DNA from: Apostichopus parvimensis
Lineage: Eukaryota > Echinodermata > Holothuroidea > Aspidochirotida > Stichopodidae
Assembly: GCA_000934455.1 (NCBI GenBank)
Contig: KN885975.1
Coordinates: 28,042-51,835 of the forward strand
Direction: 5' to 3'
DNA: 23,794 nt
The position numbers and the translations under genes were made by a program. Below, one piece after another: positions 1 through 10,769 of the stretch (position 1 is the stretch's first letter; each line of letters opens with the position of its first letter). The notes beneath the pieces are model-generated. The model was not told the DNA's origin. It saw only the letters and a program-made list of their open reading frames with translations, and did no database searches.

Positions 1-15
1 TTTTTTTTTTTTTTG

Positions 16-281
16 GAAAGATACAAATTTTGAGGTATTTACGGAAACTTAAATTAGCCATCAACATAAGAAAACTTTGCCCCAATAAGTAAACAGTTTT
101 CAGTAAATTGTTTAGATAGTATGATAATATCTTATCAAATCAGACAAATTTTGGATTGCTCAGTTGCTTTATCTGAGCAATTGAACACTTTTCTGCAAAA
201 ATGTCAACTTACGGGACAAAGTTTTTCTTATGTTGATGGCACTTTTAAGCTTCCGTAGGTATTTCTCAATGTATATATTTC
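16..281. repeat. Imperfect inverted repeat (foldback or MITE-like)
   Basis: The left arm (about 16-107) is the reverse complement of the right arm (about 186-281). The best-matched core is GCCATCAACATAAGAAAA at about 57-74, repeated in reverse complement at about 224-241. A perfect 9-bp hairpin (155-163 with 173-181) lies between the arms. Poly-T occupies positions 1-14, so the true left boundary may lie outside the window. No transposase reading frame or clear target duplication is visible, so the family is not assigned. Confidence 0.7.
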
Positions 282-289
282 TGGCAGCA

Positions 290-3042
290 GCAAAGTAAAA
301 GATCTGTGTCATCACTCCAAAGTAGTTGAATTTTTTGTTTCTGATTTTCTTATAATATTTTACCCATTTATTCACTGATGATAATAATATAACTACAAAA
401 AATGTGCAAAATGACGATGAAATTCTAACTTCAGGGATCCTTGGAACCTAAGCAAGCATTTCAAATGTTTTAGGTTTCGAGGAAAAATCAAGAAGAAGAT
501 TATTAAATATTAGGAAAGTAACGCTTTTGCTTGAAGAACATTTGCTGTTTTGACATCAAAGACTATCCACTGTGATCCCTTTAAGGGAAGATTTGAGGGT
601 TAAGCCAGCCAAAAGATTTTTTTTTTAATACGTACCATATCTTGAGTTAGGCGTAACATGTTGAGATTGAGTCTTCAACTAATAGTTTGATTTTTTTTTT
701 TGGCCAAGCTTGGTTTCTTTATTGGTAACATTCTTGTGCCAATTCGAACATATTTGAATACAATAAGGTCAAAAACCTCTTAAAGGAATGATAAGTACAT
801 ATAAAAACAATGATGTATCGTAATTAACTGAACAGTATAGTGCAATTACTAAATGAGTCTTTTAACTGCTCGTAAGAAAAAAAAGCTTTGCCTCTTTGCT
901 TGAGTTCTTTCTCAAGTTTAATAGCAAATTTTATCTTATATAAAAAATCTCATTCCCGTGTTTGTAATTTTTTTACTAAAGATGAAGTACTTGAGATGAA
1001 AAATTAAGAAATTATTAGTTTGAAATATTTCACTTTTTGTAACTGTAACTGTCCAAATGCCTGCTACCAGAATATCCTATTAAATAGTGCAGTAGTCTCT
1101 AATAAAGTTTGGGAAAAGTGAACATTGATTTTGTTCGACTGTGGATGGTTATTCCTTCATTTCTTAGAGGAAAGAAAAGCAGTCAACTTTCGTTATTTCC
1201 TGCATGGCGTCATCATCCAGTTAGGTTGCTAATTGCATCGTACATCTATTTTCTTCAACACAATTAATGTTATGTCCTATATGGATAATTCATTAATGTT
1301 TTATTCTTTATTTACAAAGTTTATGAATAATTTAAAATAATGGTTGTGTCCTATCATTGGTTCAGACTGCACCTCTGGTACTACAGTAGCTGTAGGCCTG
1401 CTGACCATGGCGCATTGCCACTTCGGCAGTTTAAACGCTCAAATATAAATTATACCTTTCTCAAATCTCAGAAAAAATTAACGGTCCGGCCACACAGCTT
1501 TTTGGAGTTTCTTGGATATTTCTTCTCATGGCCAAAACAATTTAAGAGAAAAAGTAGCTGAAAAATGTTAAATTCCCAAAGAACCTTGATTTCAACAATT
1601 TAATGTTGTTCATTTAGTGTCTCATGATTGTACAGTAGACCTACACATAGGAATGTTACTTACAGTAGGCCTACACTTTGGGATCTTTTAACCACAATTT
1701 CACTCCCTAATGTTCATCTGAGAGCTGATCGACCCCAATTGCAACGAATAGCAGACCCAATTTCTTAAATTCAACAACCTCTGTTACTATCTCTGTAACT
1801 AATGCAATATATCTTTTTTTTACCACAAATATATATGTTAAATCCTAATTCAGCATTATTGTGAGTTAAAAGCCACCCAATTATCGAAACCATCTTTGGG
1901 AAATATCGGTAGGAAGATATGTGTCCTTTTGTTCACAGAAATGCACTTTCTGTCACACATCCAATACATAAGCCTAACTATATGTAATGTAATAATACCG
2001 TAGCTGTACAGGCCCATTGTACAGTCTCATTGGAGGCAAAACACGACTCAGCTTTTAAATCCCGCATACCATCAAATTGCCATGGTTACTCATCGATTAA
2101 CATTTATAGCATCAATGCATTTATTCGAACTAAATTAAGCAGAATATAAACAGATCAGATACACCAAACTACACACAATTTCCTATTTTTTTTTTAAATA
2201 TTTAAAAAAAAAAATTTTTTTAGTTTTTTTAGTCAGTCTATTCAGATTATTACCGTATGGCACATTTAAACTTACCCATGGACTGACAGAACCAGACAAC
2301 CAGGAAATTGAGACGGAATATATTACTTTATGCGTGACTGTTCACTCGGAGGGAATATTAATTTTTTACCTTCTGCGGTAATTTAATCGACATATCCAAT
2401 AGAATCTCACGTTACACATACAAAGTAACGTTTAATTACTGAGCTCCGAATAACTGAGGGAAACATTCATCTAGCTTTCTAATTGTTAGTCTTTGAAGCC
2501 TGCAAGCTGTAAAGAAAAACAAGTCGCTGAAGTATTATAATGTGATGGTTTTTGAGACTCACGTATTGATTCGATAAAATACTTTAAATGTATCTCTTTT
2601 TATGAAAAAATGACATGATGGAATTGGCATGTTATGCATTTTAAATTTTAATTGATAACTTTGTTTTGATAACAATATGTGGACGCTCAGTTCAAATTAA
2701 AGAGAGTTTTATAACTGTTAAATTAATTATTGTAGCTGTGAGAGAGCATGACATCACCTTGCACATTGAACAGAAAGATGGATTTTTACGGTTAATATGA
2801 AGGAATTCTCACTGGCATTCTCCTGAGATGACATTTAGGTACGACATAAATATGTTTTGATAACATTACAGTATATATTCAGTTATTGATATCTTCAGCA
2901 TTATCAAGCAGTTGCTTAATATCATGTGGGGTATTCAATGTAACTAATGTACTGGATAAATTTCAGTCTAAATTGATTTGACCAGACAAATCCAACAGCT
3001 GTGAACTGCTTGAGGCTCACAATTTGCATAGTGCAATCCAGT
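290..3042. other. Stretch with no recognisable gene
   Basis: The stretch is AT-rich and its short open frames show no family resemblance and no convincing splice context. Minor structure only: T homopolymers near 619-628 and 691-702, and a degenerate 30-bp direct duplication at about 1631-1690 built around TACAGTAGRCCTACAC. It is probably intronic or intergenic. Confidence 0.6.
2185..2232. repeat. A/T homopolymer-rich low-complexity tract
   Basis: Alternating long T and A runs form a nearly self-complementary AT block of about 48 bp. Such a tract is prone to replication slippage. No function is inferred. Confidence 0.8.
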
Positions 3043-3525
3043 CACTCGGGATATGGACTGCATTAAATCTTTAATAGAATGCGTTTATATACACGACTCA
3101 CCCAAGATAAGGACTAGATAGCTGCATTCAAACTTTAATAGAATGCGTTTATATACACGACTCACTCGTGATTCGGACTGAATTCAAACTTTAATAGAAT
3201 GCATTTATATACACGACTCACTCAGGATATGGAATGCATTCAAACTTTCGACAATTGCGTTTATATACACGACTCACCCGAGGTAAGGACTGCATTCAAA
3301 CTTTTATAGAATGCGATTATATACACGACTCACTCGATATATGGATTGCATTCAAACTTTTATAGAATGCGTTTATATACATGACTCACTCGGGATATGG
3401 ACTGCATTCAAACTTTAATAGAATGCGTTTTATATGTACACGACTCACTCGGGATAAGGACTGCATTCAAACTTTAATAGAATGCATACACGACTCACCC
3501 GGGATAAGGACTGCATTCAAACTTT
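3043..3525. repeat. 56-bp minisatellite, about 8.5 copies
   Basis: Units start at 3043, 3099, 3163, 3219, 3275, 3331, 3387, 3446 and 3496 (last one partial). Most are exactly 56 bp. The unit contains CACTCGGGATAWGGACTGCA, then TTCAAACTTTAATAGAATGC, then GTTTATATACACGACT. Unit 2 has an 8-bp insertion, unit 7 is 59 bp and unit 8 has lost about 6 bp around TTTATA. An open frame crosses the last copies on the plus strand, but it only reflects the repeat. Confidence 0.95.
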
Positions 3526-5730
3526 GGGCACCAAGCACCAATATGTTCCTTCCAGTAATCTAGGCCCCATGTCATAGGACATATTCCTGATTTTTCTTGT
3601 CCAATACTTTTTTTCTGCTTTAACTCATCCTGCCTAAATCCTTACATTACATAACTCCCATAACATATGATGGATTAGTAAGCTGGACAGTTTGTGGTCC
3701 ATCATTTCAGTCTTGTTCCAGGCCTTGTCGAACCAGGTCATTTATTTGATGGGGTTACGACATATATATTTCTCCAAGAGGTCTCATCCTTCATGTTACT
3801 GTTGGATGTAAATTATCTAGGACCGTAGGCCAGTATCAATGAGAACTATGTATGCTCAGGTCATGATAAGAAATCGAATATTTAAGGGGAAAAACAAAGC
3901 CTCTAAAAAAGATGTGTGACATATTTTTTACAAAAGGAAGGCCTCCAACAAAAATGAATTTCACAAAGCTTGCATAGCCTTGAGAATTTATGCTGTACGA
4001 TTCTTTGTTTTTCTACATTCTCCGAGTATGATTTTGAAAATATCCCGATGATTGACATTCGTTCATCCACGAAAGAACTTCCAATAAATTGGATATTTCA
4101 GCCGATCTGTACCCAAAGAACTAAACATGTTTCCATTGTCAATGAAACATCAAAACTATTAAGGATGAAGTGGAGAATAGATTGATTCCTTCTATTGATT
4201 GCAAAAATTCTTTGTCATAATATGTTCCTTTATTGTTTATACAGTAACAGGAATGCATGTGATGCTGATGGCATATCATTGTTTGGTATACATATGGAAT
4301 CCTTGCGGAACTCGGCACAAAACACCCTGTTACGCAGCAAATATCGCTACAAAATAAGCACATTTCGCGCTAACTCTTTTCAGAACTTTCTAAGTGTAGC
4401 ACTCAGAAACTCTTTCTTTGTAATTTTGAAGAATATTGTGTCATTTTACAATAATGTGTTGTTATTTATTATGCTTGAGAACTAAACCCTGTACTTTTTA
4501 ATCTGAAACAGTAAAAACCACTTTGGAAAGCAGTGAACCTCTTCAAAATGTCCCTATCTCTCAATGCTTACATTGTGTTTGCTGGGAGTGTGATTGCGTA
4601 ACCAATTTCTTTCCTAAGCCAAAGAAAGGTTCATTGACTATTCTCTCTAGTGATATAAAATTTGACTTGATTGGTCAATATTAAGGCTCGTACTTTTCAC
4701 CAGCAAATCAAAAGCATCGTGAGAAATTTGTGAAGTCCTCCTTTACGCGGCTAATCTGAACACACCACCTTGTGCAGTGCTCTCACAGCAATTTCAGAGA
4801 GTGAAAACTGCAACACTTCCTGTGCGTATACAACAGCATTTAATTCTCTGACAACGAGCCGTTTATAGAGCAAAAGTTTCTATATGATGCGTGTATGTAT
4901 GTGTGTATGTAAAGCATTGACTTTATATACATGTATGGTAACTCAACTAGCACACTTTAGTTCAACTTTAAACTAGGTTTGACAATCCGTGTACCGAAGC
5001 ACGTGTTTCGAAACCTCCAACAGTTGCTGTGCTGTATTCTGTACCTACCCCACCTCCATCCCCTCCCCCTCCCCCATCCCCTACCCCATCCGTATGTAGA
5101 CTGTTCCAAATTATCATGTGTAAATATACCCCTTCCGTGCTTGTGATTGGCTGACTAGGCTTAAACCATTTTTGAAGGTGAAAACGCAAGAGACAAAGCT
5201 TTGTGTCCCTTCGTTGACCTTTTGCTCGGTACAGTACAAGCAAGAGATGCAAGGGCTAAGATTGTGCAGCAAGAATGTGTACTTTTTGGGACTACGGGGA
5301 GTGGTAAGGTATACACGGTAAACAGTAGCAGCGGGAATATAGGTATCCTCGAGTCTGCGTGTACTGTCTGGGTCGGTGTTTTAACAAGGTATTATTTTTA
5401 CCGGGTGTTCAAGGTTGTGAAGCATAATCCTGGTATTTTCGGTATATAATCGTAGATGAAAGATTTCAATACCGTCGGTATGGGTATGAATGAAATTACC
5501 GGTATAACCCGGCATATATGGGTAAACTGACGCACCCCATAGGTGATCATGCACTGTTCACCATGCATGCACATCAGTGTTTACTAAAATACCAAATATT
5601 CGGTTCCTAGCACTAAAGATCTATCTGAGCTAATTAGTTAGAAATAATAATGAATTAAAAAAAAAATTAACAAAACAGCTGCATGACTGACTTGATGGTG
5701 TTAGTATGGTACTGGTATTTATGCAACATA
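3526..5730. other. Stretch with no recognisable gene
   Basis: Short open frames exist (for example 4195-4485 plus), but they lack recognisable domains and clear exon boundaries. A (TG/TA)n-like patch lies at about 4886-4912, and a C-rich tract at 5041-5096 is listed separately. The frame at 5201-5449 holds a P-loop-like string, discussed in the findings. Confidence 0.5.
5041..5096. repeat. C-rich low-complexity tract
   Basis: Repeated runs of four to five C, separated by A, T or AT, fill about 55 bp. The minus strand therefore carries many closely spaced G runs and could form a G-quadruplex. No associated gene is visible. Confidence 0.8.
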
Positions 5731-5986
5731 GGCGGAGTGTATAGCCTAGTGGTTAACGCCGGCGTCTCCCAGTCATGAGATCCCCGGTTCGTTTCCCCGC
5801 CGACAGCAATGTGTGTCGTCTGGCAAGGGTGTTGTTCAATAACAACTTCCCGACATGGACGTTAAATGGATGTGTGCCGAGAGATTGGCTTCGGTCAGCT
5901 TGCGAGTCTATAAGCCTCCACGGCTTCTTTCGCGAGTTCCTGCTTGCGGGAAGATCACATACATACACATACATACATACATACAT
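5731..5986 (+). mobile_element. tRNA-derived SINE with LINE-related 3' tail
   Basis: The head (5731-5800) looks like a tRNA gene with pol III box A TAGCCTAGTGG at 5742-5752 and box B GGTTCGTTTCC at 5786-5796, 33 bp apart. A unique body follows. The 3' part (about 5881-5955) matches the 3' end of the LINE at 21177-21771 on the other strand, and the element ends in an (ACAT)n tail at 5956-5986. Three short hairpins are visible in the tail: 5885-5889/5894-5898 around a TTCG loop, 5912-5916/5922-5926, and 5932-5936/5943-5947. Its length of about 256 bp is normal for a SINE. It encodes no protein; open frames on both strands here are incidental. I found no clear target duplication. A functional tRNA is excluded by the unpaired acceptor region and the long tail. 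Confidence 0.88.
5742..5796 (+). promoter_or_regulatory. Internal RNA polymerase III promoter (boxes A and B) of the SINE
   Basis: Box A TAGCCTAGTGG fits TRGCNNARNGG. Box B GGTTCGTTTCC differs from GGTTCGANTCC at one defined position. The order and spacing are those of a type 2 pol III promoter, which is how tRNA-derived SINEs are transcribed. Whether this copy is active cannot be told from sequence. Confidence 0.8.
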
Positions 5987-6142
5987 AGTTAATGCTAACT
6001 CTATATCTGTTGTACTACCTCTACCATATTAAGTACAGGACAATAACTTGGACTCTAACAATTTGGGGGTAGAATTGGTACCCAGCTGTCCCAGCATTTT
6101 GGAAAATATTGAGTTGTTACTTCTCCACTGTCCCCTTCCCAA

Positions 6143-6163
6143 CCCCCCCCCCCCCCCCCCCCC
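6143..6163. repeat. Poly-C tract, 21 bases
   Basis: An uninterrupted C21 run is followed by ACCCTCCC. Such tracts are unstable and often miscalled in assemblies. Confidence 0.95.
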
Positions 6164-6359
6164 ACCCTCCCATATGAACACAGCCAGGTGTTAATTAGGC
6201 AGGCATTAGATACAATCTCTGTATACTTCGATAAAACTGTGTCAAAGGTTCCACCATCTTCTCGATCCTGCTGTGACAGGCTGAGCTCTGTGTAGAAAAG
6301 TGCTCCTCATTGCAGAAAGAGTTCATAGCATTGATATTCTAATAAGAGCTACAGTTTGT

Positions 6360-7136
6360 TAGTGTTGCAACGGTATGCAAATTTCTATATCAATATCGTG
6401 GACAAACTGATAACAATATCGCAATATATCAGCAAAATATGAAATCCTATTGACAGATGTTGCATTCTCCAGTTGGTCGGTTATAGTTAGACGATGGTTT
6501 CGATATTCGGTTTTCGATACTTTCGGTATTTACACCACGCTGCTCATATCGAGCCTTATATTTACACTAATCAGCATCGGCCCCATTGTGAATGTAGCTA
6601 ATGAGCAATTTGTCACTTTCTGTTATAACTCACTTGATCAAATCAGTGGCGGAGCGTCCATACAGTCAGAGGGGGCGGATGGCCCCCCCCCCGACGGACG
6701 CAAATGGACTGTTGGCGCCCTTCTCAGCTCTTTACCACTTTTTACTTATTCGGGATTATTGACATTTTTATTGCGCTCTCATCTACCTATTGACATTTGT
6801 CACATTTTGTTGGTGTAATTTTCTGACACCTATTTATTCTTCATTGATCTACAAATTAGCAAAGCCCGGAAAGGGTCATTTCCGGCGATCTAGGGAGTAT
6901 CTTTACTCAGAAAAATTATGTACGCTCCGCGTCAACCTGTGGTGGCGCTCCGCTTAGATAGTGTCGAAAGCGCCCCTACAGACCATTCTCGACCCCCCTG
7001 ACCAATACCCCTAGCTCCGCCACTGGGTCAAATGCTAACTTTCAGGCGATATTGTTTGGTGAGATTTTCAAACAATATTGTATGCTAATCTTCATATCAA
7101 TACAAACGATATCATGATATCATTGCTGCAACAGTA
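6360..7136. mobile_element. hAT-like non-autonomous transposon, interrupted by a nested MITE
   Basis: The ends are inverted: the left reads TAGTGTTGCAACGGTAT and the right, in reverse complement, TACTGTTGCAGCAATGATAT. The flanks carry a perfect 8-bp direct duplication CAGTTTGT at 6352-6359 and 7137-7144; 8-bp duplications are typical of hAT transposition. The subterminal regions also share inverted pieces around ATCAATATCG and AACAATATCGC. The element is interrupted at 6644 by a different hAT MITE. Without that insertion and its extra duplication it would be about 387 bp, too short for a transposase, so it is non-autonomous. Confidence 0.72.
6644..7025. mobile_element. 382-bp hAT-type MITE (family with CAGTGGCGGAGC ends)
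   Basis: Terminal inverted repeats CAGTGGCGGAGC at 6644 and GCTCCGCCACTG ending at 7025 match perfectly over 12 bp. The flanks are GATCAAAT (6636-6643) and GGTCAAAT (7026-7033), an 8-bp target duplication with one mismatch. The CAGTG end plus 8-bp duplication fits the hAT superfamily. A related copy in the opposite orientation starts at 11663. There is no transposase. The frame ending in LPIDICHILLV (to 6818) is repeated in the other copy only because the DNA is repeated. Confidence 0.88.
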
Positions 7137-7144
7137 CAGTTTGT

Positions 7145-8016
7145 CATTTGTGTACAAACCTACAATTAAAAGTGAATAGTTACACAATTAATATTAATAT
7201 CTGGTTTGCCAGTCCATGATTCACAGCCAACAAATACAGATAACATGCTTGCACTGTAGAGAGAAACGAAAAAGAAATTAAACAATCCATTTTATGAGTG
7301 TAATAATTGTAAGGCTCGCGTCGTCGCATCGTTTAAAGTTAGTGTCTGTATGAGAATCTAATTATAATCAAAGCTTGTCAATTAAAGTGCCTTCAACAAT
7401 CTCTTCTCTATTCGACAGTACAATAATTACTGCCAAACATCTGCTTGACTGCTGCTGTGTGTCTTTCCATGAAACCCTTTCCAGTTTCTCTTTTCCATTC
7501 TATAACTGAGTCACAATTAATTATATGAATATATATAAAATACAGGATATATTGCATCCACAAAATGGTGGATTTGATGATAACATCAATTATTACATCT
7601 GGCAGTAAAGTGTCTATTGCTTATATTCATTTGAAGATCATACATCTATCCTAAATTTAGCAGCTGCTAGTGGAGGTGCATTTGTTGATGTTGTGTATTA
7701 TTCTGTGTATTTATTCCATCTTGTGTACGTACGTTGATATCAATTACTGAATATACATACCTTCAGTATACAGTAGTTCCCTGTGGGGTTAGGGAGGCCT
7801 TATGCAGGGTTGGTCAAATGCTAATGACCTCTCCTCATCAAGACTGTCACCGAGACAAATGTCATGTCTCCTCACATCTGACATTCAGCCTATCCCACAA
7901 TACTCGGATGATAATTAGTGGCCTCTCCAGTGTGACTACCTGATGTAATGCATGTTAGTCTCAGGCAGCCTATAGTACTGTTTGAATGCCCTATTTAATC
8001 CTCCCATGTATTATTG
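7145..8016. other. Stretch with no recognisable gene
   Basis: The sequence is AT-rich and unremarkable. I see no repeat, splice-bounded exon or RNA gene. The plus frame at 7734-7943 has no family resemblance. Confidence 0.5.
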
Positions 8017-8079
8017 TCATGATGATGATCATCATCATCATCATCATTATTATGATTATTATTATTATTAATATTATGA
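8017..8079. repeat. Trinucleotide microsatellite (ATG)n(CAT)n(TTA)n
   Basis: GATGATGATC is followed by (ATC)n and then (ATT/TTA)n. The switch from GAT to ATC repeats makes a palindrome centred on GATC near 8029. The tract is about 63 bp. Confidence 0.9.
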
Positions 8080-9080
8080 TTTGGCTTCCAGAGTCATAGA
8101 GAGAGCCGAACTACCTGTCTTAGTTGCCGAGTTGATCTCTGCTACCTTTTTGCCAATCTTTTTAAACATCATCTTTTATTTAAGATCAAATTTCGTGAAA
8201 AAATAACCTAATACTAATAACCATCTGCCATGTTGTCAAGGTAACAGAAAATGGTAATCTGAGGACCTGTCATAGAGCTATGTGCACACAATCAAACACA
8301 ACGAGAATGGGGGAAAAGACTAAAAATTTAATTTGGGGCCATGCATGCTTGAATTTGAACTTTTCAATCAAAAAATGTAGTGAAAGGCAAAGCTATAGAC
8401 TTTAATATCAAGTTAAAGGCGGTTGTACGTAGCTTGTGCGCAGCTTCGTTGGATGATTTTGAAATTGATGGGAATGAAAAGTTAAGACGTTTTGGTGTCA
8501 CTATGTACAGTTTATAAAGCAAAATTGCCATTGATGCAAAACTAGCAGTACAGTATTGATCATGACTAATCGGCCGACATGGCAAGGTTTGAGATGACGT
8601 CCATTAAAACTACCCGCATCACATTTTGCTTCACATTTAATGAAGCTTTGAATCTTCAGAAAATTTGCTCACACCTGGCATTTATTTAGATATGAAAATG
8701 TGAAGGGGACTAAAGTTTAATAAACATTTAGACTAATAAGTTACTTTCTACTTGAGGTTTGTGAATTTGATCAAACACAAATCATTTATGATCAGCACTC
8801 CGTAAGAGTCTCAAACTTGACGTCCAACTGCAAGCAACTAAACGTGACATCACTTGGAAGTTGCAAAGATTCCTTCATAAAAACAAATTGCTTTTTAAAA
8901 CTGGTATCAACTTAAATGCATATTCTGTGAGTGTTAATTTCTAGGGACAGTTAATTAACAATGGACAATTTCTTCAATGTCAGTAGGATAAATGCTGATA
9001 TCCTTACAGTCATCATGTAACCTACACTGATATTACAAGAGAAAGTTCACTGAATGAAAGGTAAGAGATCAAATACGTAA
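8080..9080. other. Stretch with no recognisable gene
   Basis: No repeat family, RNA gene or supported exon is seen. The minus frame at 8364-8585 starts with ATG but has no recognisable domain and no supporting splice signals. Confidence 0.5.
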
Positions 9081-9680
9081 TACTGTTGTTATAGGCACCA
9101 TATAACATATACTGTAATACAGTTGTTATAGGTATCATATAATACTGAACATTGTTATAGGTACCATATTACATACTGTTGTTATATGTACCATATAACA
9201 TATATGTTGTTACAGGTACCATACATGTAACATATATAATACTGTTGTTATAGGAACCATGTAACATATATGTAATACTATTGTTATAGGTACCATGTAA
9301 CATATAATACTGAACATTGTTACAGGTTCCATGTAACATACATACTACATTTTTACAGGTACCATGTAACATATAAGTTATAGGTACCATGTAACATATT
9401 ATACTGCTGTTATAGGTACCATGTGACGTATAATGTACTGTTGTTATATAGGTACCATGTATCTTATACTGTTGTTATAGGTACCATGTAACATATGTTG
9501 TTATAGGTACCATGTTACATTGTAATACGTACTGTTGTTACAGGTACAGTACCATGTAACATTTTTCTGTTGTTATAGGTACTATGTAATATAATAAAGT
9601 TGTTACTGTTGTTACAGTACCAACTTGTAACATACTAATGTTGTAGCTATCATGTAACATATATTATTACAATTACCATG
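9081..9680. repeat. Degenerate minisatellite, about 19 units of about 31 bp
   Basis: The core TTGTTATAGGTACCATGTAA, followed by CATAT and a variable spacer, recurs from 9081 to about 9680. I count about 18-19 occurrences, including variants of GGTACCATGTAAC. Spacing varies from about 20 to 45 bp through differing TAATACTG-type spacers. Each core contains the palindrome GGTACC and the near-palindrome ATGTAACAT. A minus-strand frame at 9169-9390 (repeats of MLHGTYNN type) is only a translation of the repeat. Confidence 0.93.
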
Positions 9681-9689
9681 AAAACTTAC

Positions 9690-10408
9690 ATATATTGTCT
9701 AATTCTGTGATGCCGTGACCGTGCTCAGTAATTGATACATGTTTACTTTTGTTACATTTTGTAAACAAAGCTGAAGCTTTGGATAAATCATTTGGCTGAC
9801 ATTTTGATGACATCATCTTGTTCAGGACTTTGGATGAATTCAAAAGTTTTAATTCTCCTGTTTTCAGATCTCTTCTAACTATATGTTGTATGTATACATA
9901 TATGCTTCAGAATACACATGAGCACACATATGGTGTGTCAAACGGTGTGGTTCGGTTTGATCTAGTTCGTCTCACCCATCGCCGTGGAGATTGATGATAC
10001 ATCCAGGGTGATATTTCATGGCTACTCTATTGATTCTGTTGAAATAAACAGACAGATGTAAGCTTCCTGCCATCCTTCAACTGCCGGTGGCAACATAACA
10101 GCATAATATTGATCGCTGCAGCAGTAGCACAATCAATTTACCACAGTTTGCCTTTCCGACAAAGTGCAAATTAGCGGGCTTTCTTTCTGTCAGTAATTAA
10201 AAATAGAAATCTGATTATTTTTGAAGCACTTTATACGATTAAGAGAGAGCTCCCATTAATTCTTACGAGTTTTGACAAATTATCGGAGATTTGTTTACAA
10301 TGCCTTTGTCATGACAAGTTTGATGATCCGACCGCTCCTTGAGTAATTTCTAGCAATATCTGCTATTTGAACCATGACCTCTATCTCTCTGTATCTTTGG
10401 TAAGTATT
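9690..10408. other. Stretch with no recognisable gene
   Basis: A good-looking splice acceptor tract occurs before 9867 (TTCTCCTGTTTTCAG), but no open frame with a nearby donor follows it. Nothing else is supported. Confidence 0.5.
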
Positions 10409-10769
10409 CAGTAACCAGTGGGTAGGAGCCAGGGGGGGGGGGCACTGGGGGCACCTTCCCACCCCCCACCTTTTTCCAACATAGCAAATGTGCCCTACTG
10501 GCAAATAAAATATGCCCCTTTGATGAAGAACTGTCTTTTGGATATCTTAATTGCCTTTGTTAATTTGAATATTTTATTTTAATTATTCACGTGCACTATA
10601 ATAGTATTGCTAGCATACTAACACAGCATATATATTTAAGTGATATGGCCGGTGTGTATCGGTTAGTAGCATAACGAGTGGTGGTTGTGGAATGGGAAAG
10701 TGCCCCTCTGATGTTGTGCCCCCCCCCCACACTTTTTTGGAAGCTTCCTAACCCCCTGGCAGTAACTAG
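10409..10769. mobile_element. Possible transposon remnant with 10-bp flanking duplication
   Basis: CAGTAACCAG at 10409-10418 and CAGTAACTAG at 10760-10769 are direct repeats with one mismatch. Just inside, the left end reads GGAGCCAGGGGG and the right end CCCCCTGG, so the termini are G/C-rich and weakly inverted. The interior (341 bp) has G and C homopolymers but no coding capacity. It may be a degraded DNA transposon; the terminal repeats are too poor to assign a family. Confidence 0.35.

Noticed and set aside
3043..3525. A CRISPR array (also considered for 9081-9680 and 16891-17885)
   Set aside because: The arrays are direct tandem repeats without unique spacers, in an evidently eukaryotic sequence with no cas genes.
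5742..5800. A functional tRNA gene
   Set aside because: Box A and B are good, but the acceptor stem does not pair and the head continues into a SINE body and (ACAT)n tail.
6450..6818. 122-residue plus frame as a gene
   Set aside because: It crosses the boundary between two transposons; its last part recurs at the second MITE copy because the DNA is repeated.
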